28,610 nucleotides of DNA from the IMG/VR virus record IMGVR_UViG_3300047319_000210, positions 1 to 28,610 of that record; one strand, written 5' to 3'. Made by a program: the position numbers and the translations under genes. The notes below the pieces were generated by a model. The model had not been told where the DNA came from and searched no databases. It saw nothing but the letters and a program-made list of their open reading frames with translations. Positions within the stretch are counted from its first letter, which is position 1. Every line of letters begins with the position of its first letter. Source of the stretch: a virus. Shown one piece after another: positions 1 through 7,748 of this stretch.

Positions 1-78
1 AGCGAGTACGGCTCTGTGGATCATGGCTGCTGGTACATCCTGCGCACCGTTTCGTTTGCGGCTATTCCATGGTGCTGA
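1..78 (+). CDS. 3' end of an unidentified early phage gene (partial)
   Basis: Frame 1 is open from the window edge to a TGA at 76-78 and gives a 25-residue C-terminus ending in AAIPWC. The stop overlaps the start codon of the next gene (ATG at 69), the same coupling seen through the rest of this operon, which is why this frame is preferred over the one continuing into the next gene. Too little is present to assign a family. Confidence 0.4.
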   Translation, partial: SEYGSVDHGCWYILRTVSFAAIPWC

Positions 79-251
79 CGCAAGCCGACTGCTTAGCGCG
101 CTTCCTCGCCGCAGTGCGCGACGGGCGAAGCGGCTATTTCGACAAGGCCAAGGCGATTGTCGAGCGCGTGCGGCAGACGGCCGGCGATGCAGCGGCTGAG
201 CGGGCGAAGAAAGAGCTATGGGCATACATCAAATCGGGGAAAAGAGCGTGA
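69..251 (+). CDS. Small hypothetical phage protein (60 aa)
   Basis: This is a 60-aa, alanine- and lysine-rich, probably helical protein with no recognised domain. Its ATG overlaps the end of the preceding frame and its TGA (249-251) overlaps the preferred GTG start of the helicase gene, so it fits a translationally coupled operon. The same frame stays open to the window edge, so a longer N-terminus cannot be excluded. Function unknown. Confidence 0.5.
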   Translation: MVLTQADCLARFLAAVRDGRSGYFDKAKAIVERVRQTAGDAAAERAKKELWAYIKSGKRA

Positions 252-1690
252 TTGCAAGTAACCGAACCGAATTATGCGCGGCCGGCGCAACATATGAACC
301 CGGCAACTATGAGGCGTTCATCGCAAGCAAGCAGTTTGCCGACATTCCGACCGGCTTCGACTGCGACGTACCTGTAGGCCCGCTGTTTGACTTCCAAGCC
401 GCATGCGTAAAGTGGGCACTCAAGCGCGGGCGCGCGGCTCTGTTTGAAGACACTGGGCTTGGCAAAACCGTCCAACAGGTTACGTGGGCGCAGAAGGTTC
501 ACGAGCACACCGGCGGCAACATCATCATCGCGGCGCCGCTCTGCGTGGCTCAGCAGACCGTCGAGGAAGCCGCAAAGATCGGAATCACGATCAAGTATTG
601 CCGGCGCGATTCCGACGTCGAGGACGGAATCACCATCACGAATTACGAAATGCTCGAACACTTCGATCTGGAGTCGTTCGTGGGCGTTGTGCTGGACGAA
701 TCGAGTGTCATCAAATCGTCCAACGGCAAGACGCGGCAATTCATCACCGACGCGTTCCGACGCACGCCATACAAGCTGTCATGCACCGCCACACCTAGCC
801 CGAATGATTGGATGGAACTCGGCAACCAGGCGGAATTCCTTGGCGTCATGACCGCCGTCGAAATGCTCTCGACATTCTTCACGCACGACGGCGGCGACAC
901 CGTCAAGTGGCGGCTCAAGGGGCACGGCAAGGTCAAGTTTTGGGAGTGGATGGCGACGTGGGCAATCTGCATCCGCAGCCCTGCCGATCTTGGCTTTGAT
1001 GGCGCGCGCTATGTGCTGCCGGCGCTTAACCTGCATGAGCACGTCGTATCAGGTGGCGACATTCCAGAAGGCCATCTCTTTCCGATCGTCGCTCAGTCGC
1101 TCACCGAGCGCCGCCAAGCGAAGAAGGCAAGTCTCGACTCACGCCTGCAGCTCGCCGCGCGCCTCGCCAACGAGCACGATGGCCCGGTCATCGTTTGGTG
1201 TCACCTAAACGAAGAATCGGAGCGACTCGCGAAGATGATCGACGGCGCGGTAGAGGTAACTGGCTCGATGACTGTCGAGCAAAAGACCGCGAACGTCATG
1301 GCCTTCACGAATGGCGCGAAGCGCGTGCTCGTCAGTAAGCCATCGATCTGTGGCGCTGGCATGAACTGGCAGCACTGCAACTGGATGATCTTCGCGGGCA
1401 TGAACGACAGCTTCGAGGAGTTCTATCAGGCCGTGCGCCGCTGCTACCGGTTCGGGCAGAAGCGCGAGGTCGGCGTGCACATCATCACGGCCGACACCGA
1501 AGGCGCTGTCAAAGACAACATCAAGCGCAAGCAGGGTCAAGCCAACGTCATGGCCGACGAAATGGTCGCGCATATGATGGAAATCACGAAGAAGCAAATC
1601 CAAGGCGCATCGAGTGGCACAGAAGCCTATCGCCCGTCGATGCCTATCACTATTCCTGCATGGATCGCGAAAAACGTGGAGCGCCACTAA
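248..1690 (+). CDS. SNF2/DEAD-like superfamily 2 helicase
   Basis: This is a 480-aa SF2 ATPase of the SNF2-like group common in phage early regions. From the GTG start, the Walker A motif DTGLGKT lies at about residues 68-74, a Walker B-like LDESS at 149-153, motif III SCTATP at 178-183, and the motif VI arginine region QAVRRCYRFGQ at 394-404. Family knowledge predicts ATP-driven translocation on duplex DNA; the exact role in the phage is not known. An upstream in-frame ATG at 218 would add ten residues. GTG 248 is preferred because it overlaps the previous stop (GTGA) and has a GGGGA stretch about seven bases upstream. The methyltransferase gene begins on the base after its stop, so the two are probably made together. 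Such helicase-methylase pairs recur in phages without a restriction enzyme. Confidence 0.88.
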   Translation: MIASNRTELCAAGATYEPGNYEAFIASKQFADIPTGFDCDVPVGPLFDFQAACVKWALKRGRAALFEDTGLGKTVQQVTWAQKVHEHTGGNIIIAAPLCVAQQTVEEAAKIGITIKYCRRDSDVEDGITITNYEMLEHFDLESFVGVVLDESSVIKSSNGKTRQFITDAFRRTPYKLSCTATPSPNDWMELGNQAEFLGVMTAVEMLSTFFTHDGGDTVKWRLKGHGKVKFWEWMATWAICIRSPADLGFDGARYVLPALNLHEHVVSGGDIPEGHLFPIVAQSLTERRQAKKASLDSRLQLAARLANEHDGPVIVWCHLNEESERLAKMIDGAVEVTGSMTVEQKTANVMAFTNGAKRVLVSKPSICGAGMNWQHCNWMIFAGMNDSFEEFYQAVRRCYRFGQKREVGVHIITADTEGAVKDNIKRKQGQANVMADEMVAHMMEITKKQIQGASSGTEAYRPSMPITIPAWIAKNVERH

Positions 1691-2581
1691 ATGAACGTCA
1701 TCAACCAAGAAATCCAAGACCGTTTCAGCGTTTATAACGCGGATTGCGTGGACCTCGCGCGAACGCTGCCTGACAACTCAATCGACTTCACCGTCTACAG
1801 CCCGCCGTTCGAATCGTTATTCGTGTTCAGCAACTCCGAACGCGACATGGGCAACAACGCATCGAGCGCCGACTTCTGGACGCACTACCGGTTCCTGATC
1901 GCCGAACATATCCGCATCATGAAGCCCGGTCGACTCGTCGCGATCCACTGCATGAACCTGCCGACGTCAAAAGCGCGCGACGGCTATATCGGCCTGAAAG
2001 ACTTCCGCGGGGAAATCATCCGCGCGCATCAAGACGCCGGATTTATCTACCACTCCGAAGTGTGCATCTGGAAAGACCCGGTTGTCGCGATGCAGCGCAC
2101 AAAGGCTCTCGGCCTGCTCTATAAGCAGCTTCGCAAAGACAGCGCCATGAGCCGCCAAGGCATCGCCGATTACCTAGTCATCATGCGCAAGCCCGGCGAC
2201 AACCCGGAGCCGGTCACGCACACGACCGATGGTTTCCCCGTCGATCTGTGGCAGCGCTTCGCCTCGCCGGTCTGGATGGACATTAACCAGTCCAAGACGC
2301 TGCAGTACATGAGCGCACGCGAAAGCGACGACGAGCGGCATATCTCGCCGCTGCAGCTCGAAGTGATCGAGCGCGCCATCGAATTATGGACGAACCCGAA
2401 TGATCTGGTTTATACGCCTTTCCTTGGCATCGGAAGCGAAGTCTATACCGCGCTAAAGATGGGTCGCCGCGGCATCGGCTCCGAGCTAAAGTCTTCGTAT
2501 TACAAGCTCGCAGTCGAGAACTGCAAGGCCGCCATCGCAGATAACCAAGTCGATCTGTTCGCGGGGGAACAAGCCGCATGA
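1691..2581 (+). CDS. Beta-class N4/N6 DNA methyltransferase
   Basis: This is a 296-aa amino-methyltransferase that should transfer a methyl group from S-adenosylmethionine to adenine N6 or cytosine N4 in DNA. The catalytic motif IV, SPPF, is at residues 37-40 and the SAM-binding motif I, FLGIG, is at 244-248. This order (IV before I) defines the beta class. A conserved HISPLQLEVIERAI segment precedes motif I. The length is normal and the frame is intact. The gene starts directly after the helicase stop and overlaps the nuclease gene by an ATGA. No cognate restriction enzyme is visible, so self-protection against host restriction or epigenetic control is the likely role (inference). The target sequence cannot be read from the gene. 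Confidence 0.9.
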   Translation: MNVINQEIQDRFSVYNADCVDLARTLPDNSIDFTVYSPPFESLFVFSNSERDMGNNASSADFWTHYRFLIAEHIRIMKPGRLVAIHCMNLPTSKARDGYIGLKDFRGEIIRAHQDAGFIYHSEVCIWKDPVVAMQRTKALGLLYKQLRKDSAMSRQGIADYLVIMRKPGDNPEPVTHTTDGFPVDLWQRFASPVWMDINQSKTLQYMSARESDDERHISPLQLEVIERAIELWTNPNDLVYTPFLGIGSEVYTALKMGRRGIGSELKSSYYKLAVENCKAAIADNQVDLFAGEQAA

Positions 2582-2874
2582 AATACGCAGCCAAGGCTGA
2601 TCGAAATCAGCCAGAAATCGTCGCAGCCTTACGCAAGATCGGCGCGAAGGTTGTCCCCACGCACACAATCGGCCAGGGATTCCCTGACCTGATTGTCACA
2701 TTCAATGGACGGACTCTCCTGCTCGAGATAAAGGACGGCCAGAAGCCGCCGAGCGCGCGCAAGCTGACGCCCGATCAGGAGACGTTTCACGCTGCATGGA
2801 CCGGCGAGCTGCACGTCGTCGAGTCCATCGAGCAAGCCATCGCCGTTACCACTCAGGGGCGCGCGCATGGATAA
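2578..2874 (+). CDS. VRR-NUC domain nuclease (PD-(D/E)xK fold)
   Basis: This 98-aa protein has the compact stand-alone phage VRR-NUC form. The likely active site is Glu13 in QPEIVAAL, Asp37 in GFPDLIV, and Glu50-x-Lys52 in LLEIKDG, followed by Gln67 in TPDQ. The family includes structure-specific DNA nucleases acting on branched or flapped DNA; Holliday junction activity is reported for some members. The gene overlaps both neighbours and sits beside NinB and a Ref-like nuclease, which suggests a recombination or replication-intermediate processing module. All catalytic positions are present. Confidence 0.88.
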   Translation: MKYAAKADRNQPEIVAALRKIGAKVVPTHTIGQGFPDLIVTFNGRTLLLEIKDGQKPPSARKLTPDQETFHAAWTGELHVVESIEQAIAVTTQGRAHG

Positions 2875-3280
2875 GACAACGATCTTTTTAACGCCGCACA
2901 ATCGCCGCATGGCAGCCGATGCCGTGCACAAGCGGCCGGACGGTCACATGCTCGTACTGCAAGAGCGCACGCGCAGCATCGCACAAAACAGCTATCTCCA
3001 TCACCTGTTCGGAGTCGCAGCAAAAGAGGCGACGTATATGGGGCGCCGCTTCACTGCTCAACAGTGGAAGGTTCTTTTCATCAGCGGTCACGCTATTGCG
3101 GCCGGCATTGGCGCCGACGTCATTCCCGGTCTGGAAGGGGAATTCGTGAACGTCAGGGAGAGCAGCGCAAGCATGGGCCAGAAGCGCATGAACAGCCTTC
3201 TGGAATACGTCCAGTCGTGGTTTGTCGAGAACGGAATCCCGCTCAGTGCGCCGCCCGGATACGAGGACCTGGCAGCATGA
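2867..3280 (+). CDS. ninB: NinB-family recombination protein
   Basis: This 137-aa protein matches the NinB/Orf family pattern: an N-terminal segment with RSIAQNSYLHHLFG, then QQWKVLF, and a C-terminal R-E-S-S-A-S-M stretch followed by a helical tail. In lambda, NinB (Orf) binds SSB and single-stranded DNA and can replace RecFOR in loading recombinase. The usual lambda protein is of similar length. The gene overlaps the nuclease upstream and the HTH gene downstream (ATGA at 3277-3280). Confidence 0.82.
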   Translation: MDKTTIFLTPHNRRMAADAVHKRPDGHMLVLQERTRSIAQNSYLHHLFGVAAKEATYMGRRFTAQQWKVLFISGHAIAAGIGADVIPGLEGEFVNVRESSASMGQKRMNSLLEYVQSWFVENGIPLSAPPGYEDLAA

Positions 3281-3672
3281 CCGGCAAGCTCAACGCCAAC
3301 AGCGTGCGCCACGCCACGCGCAACAAGATCCTCGAACTGCTCCAGCAGGAAGCGCTGACCGCCAAGGAACTCGAAGCGCTCGTCGGCATCGCCGAGACTG
3401 GCGTGCGCCGGCATCTGCGAATCTTGCGCGCCGAGACGCCGAAGAAGGTCTACATCTGCGACTGGCACCGCATGGTCTGCAAGAGCGGATTATGGGGCGC
3501 GGTGTACCGGGCCGGCGACAAGCGCGACAAGCCGCAGCCGGACCTTGTCGATGCACGCAAACAGGCATCGGCTCGTCACTACCGCAAATACTCTGGCGTC
3601 TACAAGGCGCGTAGGACTGCTTGCGATGGTCGCGCGCATCCGTTTGCCGGATTGCTGGCGGGGGCGCGATGA
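3277..3672 (+). CDS. Winged-helix/HTH-like early protein
   Basis: This 131-aa protein has a helix-turn-helix-like N-terminus: the segment NKILELLQQEALTAKELEALVGIAETGVRRHLRIL (residues about 16-50) resembles ArsR/MarR-type domains that read single helices in the major groove. The C-terminal half is basic and contains a WHRMVCKSGLWGAVYRAG segment. The start is the ATG in the ATGA overlap with ninB. The frame is open further upstream (from 3064), but that part is antisense-free shadow of ninB. It may be a regulator or a replication accessory protein. Confidence 0.65.
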   Translation: MTGKLNANSVRHATRNKILELLQQEALTAKELEALVGIAETGVRRHLRILRAETPKKVYICDWHRMVCKSGLWGAVYRAGDKRDKPQPDLVDARKQASARHYRKYSGVYKARRTACDGRAHPFAGLLAGAR

Positions 3673-4100
3673 AGCGCTCTGCATTGAAGCCGAGCGCATT
3701 CAAGCGCAAGCCCTGCGCGTCATTCAGCAGCTTTCGCAGCGCGACGAAGGAGTTGGAGCGCAAGCCGATGAAGAAGCGCGCGCGGAAGGCCGCAACGAAG
3801 GCTGAGCGCGAACACATGGGCGTCGTCGCGGGACTGTGCTGCGTAGTGTGCCGGAATCTTGGCTATGGCGATTCGCCGGCCGAGGTGCATCACGTTCGCT
3901 ACCTCGCCGGCGGGGGCCAGCGCAGCGGCAATCTCGACACGATCCCACTCTGCCCGCAGCACCACCGAATCGGCGGCTATGGAGTCGCCATCCATGCCGG
4001 CCAAGAGGAATGGGAGCGCCTATATGGAACCGAGGCGCAATTGCTCGAACAGACCCGCCGTGAGACAGGCATCACACAACCACAGATGGAGACGACATGA
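3669..4100 (+). CDS. Ref-like RecA-dependent HNH nuclease
   Basis: This 143-aa protein has a lysine- and arginine-rich N-terminal tail (residues 1-45) followed by a zinc/HNH core: CCVVC, then AEVHHVRYLAGGG, then TIPLCPQHHR and GGYGVAIHAGQEEWERLYGTE. This pattern fits the P1 Ref family, whose member cuts DNA at RecA-made displacement loops. The basic tail is also typical of Ref. The gene lies where many lambdoid phages carry NinG or other HNH recombination nucleases, next to ninB. It starts in an ATGA overlap with the upstream gene. Confidence 0.78.
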   Translation: MKRSALKPSAFKRKPCASFSSFRSATKELERKPMKKRARKAATKAEREHMGVVAGLCCVVCRNLGYGDSPAEVHHVRYLAGGGQRSGNLDTIPLCPQHHRIGGYGVAIHAGQEEWERLYGTEAQLLEQTRRETGITQPQMETT

Positions 4101-4327
4101 CAGTTCAACGATTCGGCACAAGTTCGGCGCCCTGCCCCAATGGCTTATACGTGCGCCATTCCGACTATGCAGCGCTTGAGGCTGAGTGCGAGCGTTTGCG
4201 GGCACTGGAAATAGCGGTTCGTGATCACCGGTCAATGTACGAAGGCACCAGTGACGAATACAACATGAGCGCACGTTGCATCGCAAAAGCGCTCGACAAG
4301 ATCGACGCCGCACGAGGCTCCAATTGA
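4097..4327 (+). CDS. Small hypothetical phage protein (76 aa)
   Basis: This is a 76-aa protein with a central YAALEAECERLRALE segment that may form a short coiled coil, and no recognised domain. It overlaps both neighbours by start/stop overlap (ATGA at 4097 and TTGA at 4324), so it is probably translated as part of the operon. Function unknown. Confidence 0.55.
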   Translation: MTVQRFGTSSAPCPNGLYVRHSDYAALEAECERLRALEIAVRDHRSMYEGTSDEYNMSARCIAKALDKIDAARGSN

Positions 4328-4686
4328 AAAACATCGCAATCAGCAGCTCACGCCAAGCCGAAACCGTCGCTCACGAAGAACTGATCGGCGCAATGGTGCA
4401 GAACTACCGCTACACGCAAGACGAGATCTGCGACCTGCTGCATGACAGCCCGCGATCAGCCGTGCGCGACGCTCTGCATGCGCTCGTCGCCAAGGGCGTG
4501 ATCTGGCGCGATTCCGTCAGCCATTCGCGCGTCAAGTATGCGCTGCTCGAAGGCGACGCGTTACGCGAGGCAATCGAACGCAAGACAAAACGTAGTGCAT
4601 CGCCTGCATGGATGCATGCCAACCTTGCCGGATACGACGCGGAACAGCGGCGCTTCCGTGAACTTTGCATGAAAACACGAAATTAG
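4324..4686 (+). CDS. MarR/winged-helix-like protein, last gene of first early operon
   Basis: This is a 120-aa protein with a probable winged HTH: residues about 25-65 contain YRYTQDEICDLLHDSPRSAVRDALHALVAKGVI, and a wing-like VSHSRVKYALLE follows. The preferred start is a TTG whose last two bases begin the stop of the gene before (TTGA); an in-frame ATG at 4276 would add 16 residues but overlaps deeply. It may act in gene control. It ends just before the promoter and operator at 4690-4718, so autoregulation or control of the next block is possible but unproven. Confidence 0.6.
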   Translation: MKNIAISSSRQAETVAHEELIGAMVQNYRYTQDEICDLLHDSPRSAVRDALHALVAKGVIWRDSVSHSRVKYALLEGDALREAIERKTKRSASPAWMHANLAGYDAEQRRFRELCMKTRN

Positions 4687-4689
4687 GTA

Positions 4690-4718
4690 TTGCGTGACGG
4701 ATACTCTTGCGGTATCGT
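4690..4718 (+). promoter_or_regulatory. Promoter with embedded GATAC-N7-GTATC operator
   Basis: A -35-like TTGCGT (4690-4695) is separated by exactly 17 bases from a -10-like TATCGT (4713-4718). The spacer contains the left arm GATAC (4700-4704); the right arm GTATC (4712-4716) overlaps the -10 hexamer. The element lies in the only gap between the two early blocks and would give a leader of about 40 nt before ATG 4767. The arm placement over the -10 suggests repression. The same layout occurs at 11339 and 16640. Confidence 0.65.
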
Positions 4719-4766
4719 TACGCACATAGCAGCAATGATCAAAACCAACAAAAAGGAACGGAAACC

Positions 4767-5099
4767 ATGCTCTACACGAAATTCTCAGCATTATTACGCT
4801 CGCCAGCGAACGCCATCATGGCCGCTCGTGTAAGCGCGTGCTCAGTCATTGCGCGCCGGGCGGCCGCCTTAAAGCGCCACATCGGAACCCGCACGGTGAA
4901 ACAAGACCAGCTTGCCCGCGCGCTCGCTCAGGCAACAGACGCATACCTGCGTTCTATCACGCCGACAAGTCAACTGACGCACAACCTGATCGCGGCAACC
5001 GCAGCCATCCTTGCGCGCGATAACCACGATCAGGTGAGCATTCGCATCGGCAACATACCCGCAATCACACGCAAGCCGATCGCAAGCGCGGCGGCATGA
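4767..5099 (+). CDS. Hypothetical early protein (110 aa)
   Basis: This 110-aa, alanine- and arginine-rich, mainly helical protein starts at ATG 4767 behind an AAGGAACGG ribosome-binding site; the frame is open upstream but has no initiation signal there and crosses the promoter. No family was recognised. It is the first gene after the operator-promoter at 4690 and has a leader resembling that of the outer-membrane protein gene at 16710 (A-rich, then GGAACGG or GAACGGAG just before the ATG), so the two may share regulation. Confidence 0.6.
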   Translation: MLYTKFSALLRSPANAIMAARVSACSVIARRAAALKRHIGTRTVKQDQLARALAQATDAYLRSITPTSQLTHNLIAATAAILARDNHDQVSIRIGNIPAITRKPIASAAA

Positions 5100-5167
5100 C
5101 GAGCGCAGAGCGGCGCAATACTGGCCGCCCGTTTTTTACAACTGTTCGGCTATGCCGGCGAGGGAAT

Positions 5168-5917
5168 ATGAATGAGTTGGCTCTTTTCGCGGGCGCTGGC
5201 GGTGGAGTGCTCGCGGGGCATCTGCTCGGATGGCGAACCGTATGCGCAGTTGAACGTAACGCCTACGCCGCACAAGTTCTGGCGCAACGACAGAATGATG
5301 GAATTCTCGGACCTTTCCCGATTTGGTCTGACGTCACGACTTTTGACGGACGCCCATGGCGAGGGATTGTTGATGTCGTATCTGGCGGGTTTCCCTGTCA
5401 AGACATCAGCGCGGCAGGTAAAGGCGCAGGCATCGACGGAGAGCGAAGCGGTCTCTGGGGATCAATGGCGCGGATCGTTCGCGAAGTTCGACCCCGATTC
5501 GTCTTCGTGGAAAACAGCCCAATGCTCACTTCTCGGGGACTCGGACGAGTTCTCGGAGACCTGGCCGCGATGGGGTTTGATGCGCGATGGGGAGTGCTGT
5601 GAGGACACCATGTCGGAGCCGCCAACCGTCGCGAACGAATCTGGATTCTTGCCGACGCCGAGGGCAAGCGTGGGAACACACGGCATCTGCTGGGCTCGCG
5701 CCAAGACCGGAGAGCACCGCAGCCAACTAGAAGACTTCCTAGGTTGGTTAAGCCTCAATCATGGCGGCCAAGTAGTTTCGGGGCGAACAGTGAATTCGGA
5801 CTTCCAGGACTGGCTGATGGCGTGGCCCACTCAGTGGACCGACTTACAGCCTCTGGGAATGGGCAAATTCCAGTCGTGGCTGCAGCAGCATTCACTATTC
5901 TCTCAAGCTCAATCTGA
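5168..5917 (+). pseudogene. Cytosine-C5 DNA methyltransferase interrupted by an in-frame TGA
   Basis: The frame starting at ATG 5168 (GAGGGA upstream) shows C5-methyltransferase motifs: motif I LFAGAGGGVLAGHLLGW, AVERN, motif IV GGFPCQDIS with catalytic Cys77, and FVFVENS. A TGA follows at codon 145 (5600-5602). Reading on in the same frame gives VGAANRRERIWILADAEG (motif VIII) and later VDRLTASGNGQIPVVAAAAF (motif X), ending at TGA 5915-5917. The spacing around the stop matches the usual family spacing, so a base substitution, not an indel, best explains it. The truncated product would lack motifs VIII-X and is probably inactive. A second gene is overprinted on this one in the +1 frame and remains open. 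Confidence 0.8.
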
Positions 5918-5927
5918 GGCCGCATAG
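5373..5927 (+). CDS. Phage protein overprinted on the C5-methyltransferase gene (184 aa)
   Basis: The +1 frame is open across the methyltransferase. ATG 5373 has a GAGGG at 5361-5365, seven bases upstream. The product has the pattern I associate with a family of stand-alone phage proteins: it begins MSYLAGFPVKTSA, contains SSSWKTAQCSLLGD and EFSETWPRWGLMRDGEC, has a PTPRAS segment, and ends with DWLMAWPTQWTDLQPLGMGKFQSWL. The ATG lies within the codons for the methyltransferase PCQ loop, and its WTDLQPLGMGKF end is read from the same bases as VDRLTASGNGQI. The family recognition is from memory and its function is unknown. The frame could be opened further upstream (ATG 5172), but that part has no such match. 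The intact frame, the ribosome-binding site and the broken partner frame together support a real gene. Confidence 0.68.
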   Translation: MSYLAGFPVKTSARQVKAQASTESEAVSGDQWRGSFAKFDPDSSSWKTAQCSLLGDSDEFSETWPRWGLMRDGECCEDTMSEPPTVANESGFLPTPRASVGTHGICWARAKTGEHRSQLEDFLGWLSLNHGGQVVSGRTVNSDFQDWLMAWPTQWTDLQPLGMGKFQSWLQQHSLFSQAQSEAA

Positions 5928-5938
5928 AGGAACCCGAC

Positions 5939-6616
5939 ATGAATACCACCACTACCAAGATCGCTGGAGAGGCTATGACTGACAAGCAAATCAACACGAC
6001 TGCCCTGCGAGATCACGCGGCGAAAGGCTTCAGCGATGAATGCTTGTTGCCCAAAGCCAGCGCAAATCTAATCGCCGATGAATTGGACTCGCTCCGCGCC
6101 CTGCTTGCAAGCAAGCCTGCCGTGCCCGAAGGATGGAAGCTGGTGCCGGTTGAGCCGACCGACGCTATGATCGATGCAGCCTGCCCTGTTGGCGAGGCCG
6201 TCGATCATTTCGATATGAAAACCGCTCTGCGTGAGGCTATCGCCGCATCCCCCACCGCTCCCGCGCAATCGTGCGGTGACGCCGAGCAAGCAGACGCTCA
6301 AGTCGATGCTGACGAGCGGTCATCGTTCGAGGCAGCATGGCGTCAAGAGTATCCACTGCACAGTGCGACAACCTTCAAGCGTAGCGGGTTCAACCCAGAC
6401 GGCTACGCAACGACTCGGGTGCAAGACGGGTGGCTTATATGGCAAGCGCGTGCTAAGACGGGGCATAAGAATGCTACCCCCCGCCCGGACGCCGCCGAGC
6501 AAGCAGACGAGGCGGTGACGAGGGACGCTCGGGACTGCCCTCATGCAGCGCCACACCGCTATTGTGCGCACTGCCCTGTATCGCCTTGCCCTATCGGCTT
6601 GGGAGATAAGAAATGA
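5939..6616 (+). CDS. Modular hypothetical phage protein with Cys/His-rich tail (225 aa)
   Basis: This 225-aa protein contains PEGWKLVPVEPTDAMIDAA (about residues 62-80), a module found in many small proteins of phages of Gammaproteobacteria and Betaproteobacteria, then an ERSSFEAAWRQEYP module, and a C-terminal tail, CPHAAPHRYCAHCPVSPCPIG, that could bind zinc. ATG 5939 follows GAGGAA at suitable spacing. A second in-frame ATG at 5975 also has a strong GGAGAGG, so two starts are possible. It ends in an ATGA overlap with the next gene. No biochemical function is known. Confidence 0.65.
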   Translation: MNTTTTKIAGEAMTDKQINTTALRDHAAKGFSDECLLPKASANLIADELDSLRALLASKPAVPEGWKLVPVEPTDAMIDAACPVGEAVDHFDMKTALREAIAASPTAPAQSCGDAEQADAQVDADERSSFEAAWRQEYPLHSATTFKRSGFNPDGYATTRVQDGWLIWQARAKTGHKNATPRPDAAEQADEAVTRDARDCPHAAPHRYCAHCPVSPCPIGLGDKK

Positions 6617-7278
6617 TCGATCCGAATAATGACATCGTTCCGACGCTGCGAATGTTCGATGGCTTGATGATGAACATTGCCGCTGACGAGATAGAAATGC
6701 TGCGCGCCCGCGTCAAGGATCTCGAAGCACGCGCCGCTGCCCACGCTCAGCCTATCGGTGAGGACGCCGCCAATGTAGCGATTGGGGAGCGGGAAGCGTT
6801 TGAGGAAGCATTCCGCCGAAATTTCGAGTTCCCCGAACACGCGGATCAATTCACGTTCCGCAAGGGCTGGGAAGCTGGAATTATGCAAGCCCGCGCCGCT
6901 CTCACCGCCGAAAAGGTGGCAGCGGAGCCGGACCTTAGCGCGGAGAACTGGGCGTCCGTATTTCATACCGCGTTTCGTCACGCTGGCGATTCAGAGTCCG
7001 CAAGCGCTGCGCACAGCGCTATCGAGGCGATGGACAATAAGGAATGGCTCCAGATTGTCGATTACATGCTGATCGGCATCCGTCGCAAGCTGGCCGCCCC
7101 ACAACAGCCCGCGCAATCTGCCGAGCAGGACGAGCGGGCAGCGTTTCTTTCCGGGCACGACGTTGAAGAATTGTTTCTGCGCTGGTCCGAGTGGACGACT
7201 GAACTCGGGGAGGCTATCTCGCGCAAGAACATCGACGGATTTGTCAGTGACCTGCGCGCCCTTCTGGGGGAGAAATGA
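6613..7278 (+). CDS. Modular hypothetical phage protein (221 aa)
   Basis: This is a 221-aa acidic protein. It begins with a likely coiled-coil stretch, AADEIEMLRARVKDLEARAA, followed by an EREAFEEAFRR...FRKGWEAGIMQARAAL module related to the EAAW module of the preceding gene, then AEQDERAAFL. Such mosaic proteins exchange modules between phages. Both ends are coupled by ATGA overlaps (6613 and 7275). Function unknown. Confidence 0.65.
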   Translation: MIDPNNDIVPTLRMFDGLMMNIAADEIEMLRARVKDLEARAAAHAQPIGEDAANVAIGEREAFEEAFRRNFEFPEHADQFTFRKGWEAGIMQARAALTAEKVAAEPDLSAENWASVFHTAFRHAGDSESASAAHSAIEAMDNKEWLQIVDYMLIGIRRKLAAPQQPAQSAEQDERAAFLSGHDVEELFLRWSEWTTELGEAISRKNIDGFVSDLRALLGEK

Positions 7279-7748
7279 AGACTGTCGCGGTCGCCAACAG
7301 CATTCCCGCGCTTGTTGATGAGGAAGACTATGACCGAATCTCTGCTTTCAAGTGGTCCAGGAGCGGTAATGGATACCCAGCGAGACACGTGGCTTGTGCT
7401 GGCAGCTATAGCGAGGGTATGCACCGGACAGTTATGGAGTTGGCGAAGGGGGATAAGCGGCATGTGGATCACATCAACGGCGATAAGTTTGATAACCGTC
7501 GAAGCAATTTGAGAGTATGTGAGCCGATTGAGAACTGGTGGAACGCGAAAAAACGATCTGACAATACGTCTGGATACAAGGGCGTTAGTTGGAGCAAGGG
7601 AAACGGCAAGTGGTCAGCTCGAATCAAGCGCAACAAGAAGAGGTTCCACTTAGGCTATTTCGACAAGGCAGAAGATGCATACGCAGCCTACTGCATAGCA
7701 GCCAACGAATTGCACGGCGAATTCGCTAACCATGGGAGCGAATCATGA
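7275..7748 (+). CDS. HNH homing endonuclease with AP2-like DNA-binding domain
   Basis: This 157-aa protein has the common phage HNH-AP2 plan. The HNH part includes MHRTVMELAKGDKRHVDHINGDKFDNRRSNLRV (about residues 49-81). The AP2-like part, NTSGYKGVSWSKGNGKWSARIKRNKKRFHLGYFDKAEDAYAAYCIAA, follows. These enzymes make a site-specific break to copy their own gene. The gene is fitted neatly into the operon: it begins and ends with ATGA overlaps, so it does not disturb coupling. Catalytic and zinc-free HNH residues look intact. Confidence 0.88.
   Translation: MKTVAVANSIPALVDEEDYDRISAFKWSRSGNGYPARHVACAGSYSEGMHRTVMELAKGDKRHVDHINGDKFDNRRSNLRVCEPIENWWNAKKRSDNTSGYKGVSWSKGNGKWSARIKRNKKRFHLGYFDKAEDAYAAYCIAANELHGEFANHGSES

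Noticed and set aside
5096-5167. 24-residue N-terminal extension of the C5-methyltransferase
   Set aside because: Family members start near the LALFAGAGG motif; ATG 5168 has a ribosome-binding site and the extension has no similarity to the family.
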